Source: Perkinsus olseni
Lineage: Eukaryota; Perkinsozoa; Perkinsida; Perkinsidae
DNA: 64,000 nt
Reading direction: 5' to 3'
Assembly: GCA_013115135.1 (NCBI GenBank)
Contig: JABANP010000185.1
Coordinates: forward strand, 1 to 64,000
Shown here piece by piece: positions 63,048 to 64,000 of this stretch; position 1 is the first letter of the stretch, and each line of letters starts with the position of its first letter. A program made the translations under genes and the position numbers. The notes beneath the pieces were generated by a model, which saw only the letters and a list, made by a program, of their open reading frames with translations, was not told the DNA's origin and did not search any database.

Positions 63048-63076
63048 TGGCTTCGACCTAAGATTCTCCGGAGAAA
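63048..63076 (-). repeat. Dispersed GAATCTTAGGTCGAAGC motif
   Basis: Minus-strand copy upstream of the CxxC protein gene. The arms GAGAA/TTCTC could pair. Confidence 0.6.
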
Positions 63077-63300
63077 GGAAAAAGTACATGAGCCGCACCG
63101 GAAGGCCAGTTTTTTGGAAAAATTTCGCGGAAAATCTGAAGGAGAAACCTTTGATAATCTGCCCAGTGAAAGCGTCTGAAATTTTCAAGCCTTTTCTTCT
63201 GTTGCACGCAGACACCACTTCTTGCCATCTTGTCAGTTCTTGCGTTTCCTCTACGCTCATCACCCGTCCGACGCCAAAGCAGCAGCTCGCGTTGCCACTG

Positions 63301-63957
63301 ATGTCGATTGCTTCGAGTACTGTTGTTGACGACTTGGACGACTTTTCGGACGTTGATGATGATTTTGAGGTCCTCGAGAACGTCACCGCCCTACCCGTTA
63401 ACGACTGGCAGCTTCTATGCTCTTCCGTGTCCACGTACAAAGGCGTTCTCACCAGCCGATTAACGGCCCCCATGACGACCCTCAGCGTGGCCTTCCGGCA
63501 AGCAGCCCCGTCGTTCGAGAAGAACCGGTCAAGGTCGAAGAGCGTTCAGTCGACGACGAGCACTAAGGCCAGCAGTGTTATGAACTTCGACCAGTGCCGC
63601 AGTATTGCCGAAGATTCTTTTAATATCCGAGACGCCCGAACTGACAAGTACGTTCGCAAACTACGAGGGTTGGAAGAAAAGAGTCGCCAAGGTCACCTCC
63701 ATCGAGTTCATGACGTTCACTATTGCCGTCAGTGCCTGAATAGGTACTGGCCAAGGCACTTCAAAAGCTGTCGTCTCTGTGAGAAGGCCGGCGGGCGATA
63801 CGCCTGGAAGGGCCACGCTGAGGAGGGCATCAACGCCGTCAGTTACTACAGCCACGGTATTGAGGTCATTGATCGTCGTGAGGGAAGAACGAGGGCTTCT
63901 AGGTGGCGAGAGAGGAAGAACGATGAGACGAGAAGGAAGACTGCGGTCGTGTTGTGA
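63301..63957 (+). CDS. CxxC-motif protein of unknown function
   Basis: 218 residues from the ATG at 63301. An acidic N-terminus (VVDDLDDFSDVDDDFE), a middle Ser/Arg/Lys-rich stretch, then DVHYCRQCLNRYWPRHFKSC and RLC, that is CxxC-x11-CxxC, which should bind one zinc. The C-terminus is strongly basic (RTRASRWRERKNDETRRK). The open frame extends upstream to 63088 through AT-rich, intron-like sequence, so I prefer the later start. A likely acceptor (GTTGCACGCAG) lies at about 63211, so an additional 5' exon is possible. Family not recognised. Confidence 0.6.
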   Translation: MSIASSTVVDDLDDFSDVDDDFEVLENVTALPVNDWQLLCSSVSTYKGVLTSRLTAPMTTLSVAFRQAAPSFEKNRSRSKSVQSTTSTKASSVMNFDQCRSIAEDSFNIRDARTDKYVRKLRGLEEKSRQGHLHRVHDVHYCRQCLNRYWPRHFKSCRLCEKAGGRYAWKGHAEEGINAVSYYSHGIEVIDRREGRTRASRWRERKNDETRRKTAVVL

Positions 63958-64000
63958 GAATGGTGGCGTTTGTTATTATTATTACCTTTTTTCCTTTGTA

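Larger units (their letters stand above)
61351..63300. other. Intergenic region
   Basis: No supported gene. It contains the GTAC-rich island at 61756-61976 and one dispersed hairpin-type motif at 62618-62634. AT-rich tracts dominate 62.1-63.0 kb. Confidence 0.45.

Noticed and set aside
43645..63076. U12-type introns, because some motif copies begin GTATCC
   Set aside because: The bases after GTATC are TTAGG or AAGG instead of CTTT, no U12 branch site was seen, and several copies are not at donors.

Overview
This window is eukaryotic nuclear DNA, probably from an alveolate-like protist. A Perkinsus-type organism is plausible, but I cannot prove the genus. The evidence is many short GT-AG introns (mostly 44-56 nt), the standard genetic code, Pol III-type tRNA genes with internal A and B boxes and no encoded CCA, and eukaryotic genes such as a mitochondrial frataxin, UPF3 and class I ribonucleotide reductase.

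1-24 kb is a repeat landscape. A unit of about 316 bp is tandemly repeated (1-5077, 8092-15106, one more at 19571-19886). Each unit holds a plus-strand tRNA-Ser(GCT) and a convergent minus-strand tRNA-Arg(ACG), 48 bp apart. I count 33 full-length Ser copies and 38 Arg copies (one with a deletion), many of them decayed. Three related transposons of one family sit in the array: a truncated copy (5078-6468), a frameshifted copy (about 15616-19570) and a nearly intact copy (19887-23763). They encode a large DDE-like transposase with zinc-binding ends. Two of the three clearly interrupt a tRNA-Arg gene at the same position, after tRNA base 7. A GC-rich element of about 455 bp occurs twice in the array. 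A 0.96-kb segment carrying the 3' end of a patatin-like phospholipase gene is duplicated at 6.5-7.4 kb and 23.8-24.7 kb.

24-38 kb is gene-bearing. On the minus strand are a patatin-like phospholipase (24341-26437), a frataxin with a mitochondrial presequence (28835-29276) and an apolipoprotein N-acyltransferase-like nitrilase (29595-31205). On the plus strand are a ribonucleotide reductase small subunit that loses its C-terminal third (32348-about 34130) and two small secreted proteins (35700-36122 and 37540-37824). 38-44 kb is mostly unexplained.

44-64 kb is dense with intron-split genes: a nuclear GNAT acetyltransferase (44215-47883), a CCCH zinc finger plus AlkB dioxygenase (about 48705-51078), UPF3 (51839-54448), a TatD nuclease (54886-56590), a 3-hydroxyacyl-CoA dehydrogenase/lambda-crystallin-like enzyme (57145-58170), two minus-strand genes of unknown function (58402-59066 and 59701-61350) and a CxxC protein (63301-63957). 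Exon models were built by hand. Reading phases agree at nearly every junction, and the exceptions fall at homopolymers.

The most unusual observations are the tRNA-targeting transposons in a decaying tRNA array that lacks Pol III terminators, several spliced introns that contain a tRNA T-arm/B-box sequence, and a dispersed hairpin motif whose stem shows compensatory base changes.
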